Of a stretch of 64,000 bases of DNA, positions 59,226-64,000 are shown in pieces. Source of the stretch: Saturnia japonica (lineage: Eukaryota; Arthropoda; Insecta; Lepidoptera; Saturniidae); assembly GCA_033032175.1 (NCBI GenBank), contig CM065310.1, positions 4,898,001-4,962,000 of the forward strand, in the 5' to 3' direction. The notes under the pieces are model-generated. The model had not been told where the DNA came from. It searched no databases and was given only the letters and a program-made list of their open reading frames with translations. How positions within the stretch are numbered: the first letter of the stretch is position 1; each line of letters opens with the position of its first letter. The translations under genes were made by a program, and so were the position numbers.

Positions 59226-59464
59226 GATGAGATATTAATTGTGGATAAACACAGTTGCCATTAAATATAAAGAAGAAGAAAGAGACATGATTTTTTTAAG
59301 ATAAAATATTGAGAATGCTTATTAATATTGTTAATATTTTTTGTAACGACTTAACAAATAACAAGATTTCTATCACGTGAATCAAGTTCCCTGTAATTGC
59401 AGCAATTATTAACTTCCTTCATCCAGACTTGCACAAAAGGATTTATCTAAATTCAAGGGATATG

Positions 59465-59940
59465 TTACAATCGAGTAGCTTCATACAAACGAAATCCCAG
59501 ATTAGGTAACATGAGACCGTGTAATTGTTTCATATCTAGTGTCTTTGTTGTCGAGACACGAACGAACGCGTGGTACAAATCATAAGACTTTTTTATAAAC
59601 TTTCTAGCGTTTTCATCTCCTTTATAATTTCGACTGGTCTGTGCTGCCTGAATCCAGCGACTGTTCGCAACCTTTACGGGGTCTTGGTGGGTCTGCCCAC
59701 GCTGCGTATTCCTGTACGCGGCCGCCCCTAGAAAATTCTTTAACCCACCGGCCATCTGTTCCATGAGCTACGTACCCCGTCCACTGTCACATAATTCTAG
59801 CTAGTCTTAGGGCTATATCGGTGGCTTCGGTTCTTCTGTGCATCTCCTCATTTCTGATTCGATCACGCAGAGAAACTCCGAGCATAGCCCTTTTCATTGC
59901 GCTTTGAGTTAAGCTTTCCTACGAGGCCCATAGTTAACGT
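59465..59940 (-). pseudogene. RTE-like LINE ORF, C-terminal relic
   Basis: Reading from 59940 on the minus strand in shifting frames gives VSLRDRIRNEEMHRRTEATD, IALRLA, then DGRW and GAAAYRNTQRGQ, and VKVANSRWIQAAQTSRN. This is the C-terminal region of an RTE-type LINE protein (SLRDRIRNEE, VAGSRWIQAAQDRS in intact relatives). Several frameshifts are visible. The last part (KGDENARKFIKKSYDLYHAF) departs from the family, so the original end is lost or replaced. It is the better-preserved counterpart of the relic at 27797-28160. Confidence 0.8.
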
Positions 59941-60904
59941 TTTAATCCGATTAATATAATAAAATACTATTAATAGAACCGTAAATAGCAAAATAGCTTT
60001 CTTCACTTCTTTAGATACGGTATAAAAAAATGTTGAGATTGAATTTATGTGATGAGCTTGCACATTGTATCAAAAATTCTATACCATGATGATGTTCGCT
60101 AAACCTCGTTTTATTGTGTTTAATGATTATCCGTGAATCATTTTTTTTTTTAATAATTTAAACCTTACTTTATCTTTTATAGTAAAGATAAAAGTATCAG
60201 TGATGATGTATCGGGAGCCATCGCCTTCATAATGACACCACACCATTCTTTAAACCTCTTGCTTCTAGGCCAAGGACGAAAAAACACACGAGCTTAACTA
60301 CCAAGCCAGCTCACGTCTTAATAACAACTTCAAATGTTAAAAAGTCTTTAGCTCTGTGTTATATCTTATATGCTGGTATCACAGATGATTTTACAAGTGT
60401 TCCGGTTTCTTTAGGATTTTTTGATAAAAGAAGCGCAAGCATTTGAGAAATTCATGTTAACTGACCGTAATATATATTTGATCTTATTCCTATTCAACTT
60501 ACTGTATTGTTAATTACAATACAACGAATAGAATGTAAAAATGTAGTATTTATTTTTTTGCAATATCATAATCAAATAGGTATAGTATTAACTGAAAAGC
60601 AATACAATGTTTTAATCTAACATTATGTTGTAAATAGATAAGAAGGTACATTGTATGGTAGCAGATCAAAGTATCATCAGTATGTCTGATCATCAGAATC
60701 TGATGATAAGAACATTATAATTAAAAACAACGACGATCTAAGAGATCGGTTATTCATCTCTGCAGCTGGATATATAAGTCACTATGACAGGTTTATTAAA
60801 ACCATAGAGTAATAAAGTCCGCTCGCTCGCTGTACTACTACAACACCGAATTCATAATTCTTTCATTACAATGTATAAGTTGTCGCGAACCTCTTTCTGG
60901 AACT
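59941..60904. other. Gene-free AT-rich region
   Basis: Nothing recognisable on either strand. Confidence 0.5.
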
Positions 60905-61010
60905 CATATGCTTAAGCGCTTTTAGATCTGATTACACTGTTAGCCTTCGGGGCCCTAAAGCCGCTGCGGCTTTTACAGCTTCACCGGACTTGGGCCTATA
61001 TACCAACTGT
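60905..61010 (-). mobile_element. Dispersed GC-rich repeat (copy 2)
   Basis: The reverse complement reads GCCCAAGTCCGGTGAAGCTG, TAAAAGCCGCAGCGGC, AAGGCTAACAGTGTAATC and AGATC, colinear with 30200-30312. Confidence 0.65.
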
Positions 61011-61521
61011 ATAATTTTTTAAATTTATATATTTGACTAGCTGTTCCCGCGGCTATGCACTCGTGGACTACATAATGCCGCGCCGTCGATCATCCCCCCC
61101 CCGCTCAAGGTTATTTTAAAGACAAAAATGCTTATTGTGGGTGACTCTTAGAAGATAGACATATTATACCCTTGCTGACTATTTTCTTGGTCTTATTAAG
61201 ATCTACAATTATGTAGTGCATTAATTTCATAAATCTCATATGGTTTACTCAGCGTAAGACATTAGCGTAAGCGCTCAAATTGATTCACCGTTAACAGAAT
61301 TTTTTTTACGCGGAAACCTAATTATTTTTGTACAAGAAAAGTAGACCAAGTTACTTCTTATAACACCAGCTACCTGCTAGTGAAAATCCCACCAAAATAG
61401 GTCCAACCGGAACGGAGATTAACCGGAAGAAAAAGACAGAGAAAAAAAAATTTTTATAATCTGCATTTATACAGTAAGAAGCTGTTAACTTCAATTTACA
61501 CGCGTTACATCCAGGTAGAAT
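61011..61521. other. Gene-free region
   Basis: ACTAGCTGTTCCCGCGGCTA (61036-61055) is a typical boundary word of lepidopteran dispersed repeats. Nothing else was assigned. Confidence 0.4.
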
Positions 61522-61674
61522 ACCTTCATCCTACAGAAGATCGCAGCTAAATAGCCTCGTGTTGTATTTCTGCGGTGAATAGGGTTTCCAGAGCTCCTTG
61601 GGGTAGGAGGTTCAAGATTGGCAACGCGTTAGTGATATCTATAGTATCAGGCAGGCTGTATGCTTGTTTGCCAC
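61522..61674 (-). mobile_element. Dispersed retroposon, GCAAACAAGC family (copy 3)
   Basis: The reverse complement runs GTGGCAAACAAGCATACAGC, then AACGCGTTGCCAATCTTGAA, CTATTTAGCTGCGATCTTCT and GTAGGATGAAGG, parallel to the copies at 9037 and 23735. The middle part is shorter. Confidence 0.7.
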
Positions 61675-62109
61675 TTTTATTGCATAAATAAAATCGGATA
61701 TAATTGTAATGTTCAACTTACTTTGCCGACAGAAATAATAAACGCCTAATATTTACATCGGAAACATAATTATTTTTCCATACATACGTACACAAAGTTA
61801 CGACTGCAACAACCTTACTTTGTACCAAGTCTTAAAGTTACCGGATAACTATAACTTTTTTTACTTTAAAACACGTATCCCGACACTGCTCGAGTTTGGA
61901 ATTTGTTGTACAAACTTGCTCTTTCAGTGTCTTGAAATACAACATTGTTGGAATATGAGTCATATTACTTCAATACTGATACCCATAAAATAGTACAATT
62001 TTTACATTCGGTTACAAACATTCATTTTGAGGTTGTAAAAAAATAGGTAGGTATGTATATATTTTATAAGCCGTAGTTGGACAATAATAAAGGTACGACA
62101 TAATAAAGG
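61675..62109. other. Gene-free AT-rich region
   Basis: Nothing recognisable. Confidence 0.5.
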
Positions 62110-62228
62110 TCGCTGGGAGCCGTTGGGTGCAGGCCGTACAAGATCGGTCGCTCTGGAGATCTATGAGGGAGGCCTATGTTCAGCAGTGGACGTCCTGCGG
62201 CTGAAATGATGATGATGATGATGATGAG
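62110..62228 (+). mobile_element. RTE-like LINE 3' end with GAT microsatellite tail
   Basis: The frame from 62124 reads WVQAVQDRSLWRSMREAYVQ followed by QWTSCG and TGA at 62202-62204. This is the conserved last segment of the RTE-type LINE protein. The TGA is followed directly by (GAT)n to about 62228, the usual tail of this family. Nothing of the element remains upstream of about 62110, so it is a severely 5'-truncated insertion. The peptide is open with no stops, which makes it the youngest of the four RTE pieces here. Confidence 0.9.
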
Positions 62229-63090
62229 TTGGACAAAGTAAGGTAATATTAATTTTTAAAGTTTGCACAATATTTATTTATTAGTTCATACTTCTCTGTA
62301 TGTGTAATAAAAAGCTTTATTCACTTCATATTTTTATTATATTGTCCAAGTATTTTTCTAAGCGTAAAGCGCTCTACACACCAAACCTGTCGACCCGCTG
62401 ACACAGTCATATTGGGTTACTCGGCGGTTTCACATCGTTGCAAGTCGGTAAATTTTATCTACCTCACGTCATTGACACAATATGTGCAACGTTGTCTCAG
62501 CTGTTAGTGGCTAACAAGTGTGATTCGTCAAACGTTACCGGTCAACCGAGTGCGTACTTAAGCCGCCGACATGTCGCCGGTTAGCCCGCGTGTGTATAAG
62601 CCGTCGACATGATTCTAAAAAATAATGTTTCGGACATTAAGCCGCCGTGATAAGCTATTTATACTGCAGATACTTATAACTAACAGTGAACTTAATAATT
62701 TGATTTCGAGCATATATTTGCTAATATATCATTGTTAAAATTATATACATGTTATTGAATGATTCAGATATGACTTGGAGTTAGCTATGACAATAAAAGG
62801 ATAAAGAATGTTATAAGTTTTAAGAAATCCTTATCAACACCGTTCGAGACTAACGGGAAAAATTTTAAACTGTGATTTATTCACAAACCACTCATAAAAC
62901 TTCAAAGATATAGAGTTGTTATTCGAAGGTAATATATCACAGTGCAGACCAATATATTAAAAGAGTTTAGGATAAATAAGAACAAGTAATGGACACAATT
63001 TAGATTTCTCATATTATTTAATTGAACTGGTAACAACATCCGGGTGACAGCCTACTAAGGGTGGCAAAATAAAAAAGAACATCAGACAAT
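62229..63090. other. Gene-free region with a GC-rich patch
   Basis: At 62380-62640 the words AAGCCGCCGACATG, AAGCCGTCGACATG and AAGCCGCCGTGA recur at irregular spacing within a GC-richer patch. It may be a worn MITE, but terminal repeats could not be shown. No gene was recognised. Confidence 0.4.
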
Positions 63091-63445
63091 CTATATATTA
63101 ATACGTGAAGCAAAAGGACCATTTTAAGAGTATTGCGTGCACGGAAGACTGGAATTTGGCATGGTTAAATTTTATATGGAGAAGGAATGCAGAAAGCTAA
63201 AATGTATCTATTATATCTGTTATTAATATATTAAATTAAATAAATTAATACTACGAATCCTATCCCGACCAGTGCCATTGAACTTAAACCCCCAAAATAT
63301 TGACATTGCCACTCAACGAAAAGTGAAAGCAAGTGATGTAGTTAATACTCATTGTTTATGAATACTGTAAATGTCAAAGAGAAAATAGTCTATGATCAAA
63401 AAGTCTCTGGTCGAATTTCGACCTTAGGGCATTCGTTAGTATGGA
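63091..63445 (+). mobile_element. Dispersed repeat R1, long copy
   Basis: This copy is about 355 bp, from TATATTAATACGTGAAGCAA to CTGGTCGAATTTCGACC. It is matched inverted at 58862-59225 over its length and directly over its first 170 bp at 33046-33218. No open frame or terminal inverted repeats were seen. Confidence 0.85.
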
Positions 63446-64000
63446 TAAAGAGTAGAAAATGGTATTACTAACGTTAAATATGTCTTTGTCTATTCTATAT
63501 AGTATTGACATTACCTAAGTCTGTTTAAATTTGTAATGTAAAAGCTAATAGCATTAACTACATTGTTTTATTCATTTACCACATGTGTCTATTTTTTTTC
63601 TTGTATCTTAATACTGAAAGTTTACATTATATTAAATATTGCATGTAATGAATCGAGATTTTTTTTTTTACAATTAAAATTTACTTTTATTAGTTGTGTT
63701 TATAGGCTTAAAGGGTTGGCAAATTATATCTTGATAACGAAAGGTAGATACCCTCGACTCGGCCCTGGCTGGTAATTGAAGATAATGTACTGATATATTA
63801 TATAAAGTAACATAATAAGAATATTTATGAAATTTATGATAAGAACGTGATTTAGGAGAACTATAATTAAACCAAATAATGGGTAATTCGATCGAGTGGA
63901 ACCAATACAAGGAAAATTTTAAAATGGACAAAACTCCCAAAAACAAAATTACAAAATAGCTGATAAATAATCTTCAAACGGCGGAACAGATTTACATTAA
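63446..64000. other. Gene-free AT-rich region to the window end
   Basis: Short open frames at 63563-63775 and 63674-63946 overlap on opposite strands and show no domain. Nothing else was recognised. Confidence 0.45.

Overview
The window looks like a repeat-rich, AT-rich stretch of an insect nuclear genome, most likely a moth or butterfly (Lepidoptera). The case rests on the transposable elements. There are several relics of an RTE-type LINE ending in the EAYVQQWTS peptide and a GAT repeat, a mariner of the type common in silk moths, and short retroposon tails with the GCAAACAAGC and CCTGATGGTAAG signatures familiar from lepidopteran DNA. No protein-coding host gene could be supported on either strand. 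Every recognisable coding sequence belongs to a mobile element. The window is best read as an intergenic or large-intron region built by nested insertions.

Layout. 1-4181: part of an inverted LTR, then a minus-strand Ty3/Gypsy element with two 770-bp LTRs, a 4-bp ATTA target duplication and only about 1.7 kb of internal sequence (protease and RNase H remnants). 4182-12777: AT-rich DNA with one retroposon copy, a 22-base poly-C run and a tRNA-like SINE. 12778-14083: an element with long, diverged inverted arms. 15342-23720: a tandem duplication of a 2.4-kb unit that carries a broken LINE reverse transcriptase. The second copy is interrupted by a nearly complete two-ORF LINE (18176-22524). 23721-28750: retroposon copies, a second LINE 5' end, a tRNA-like SINE, a 125-bp tandem repeat array and two LINE 3' relics. 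29500-44290: dispersed repeats, an RTE reverse-transcriptase fragment at 36.3 kb and a 519-bp terminal-inverted-repeat element at 38.1 kb. 44291-45575: a complete-length mariner with TA target duplication and two frameshifts. 45576-64000: a long TA microsatellite, a GC-rich island at 48.4-48.9 kb, a 409-bp MITE-like element at 51.6 kb, inverted copies of dispersed repeats, and RTE relics at 59.5-59.9 and 62.1 kb.

How the parts relate. Autonomous element types (Gypsy, CR1/L2-like LINE, jockey-like LINE, RTE, mariner) occur beside short non-autonomous passengers (SINEs, MITE-like elements). The most informative structures are the recent ones: the deletion-derivative Gypsy with near-identical LTRs, and the LINE inserted into one arm of a tandem duplication, where the other arm preserves the uninterrupted site. 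No novel multi-gene system was found. The LINE ORF1 protein, the 125-bp array, the GC-rich island at 48.5 kb and the unclassified inverted-repeat elements are the items most likely to repay a closer look. Product calls rest on motif recognition by eye; no database search was run.
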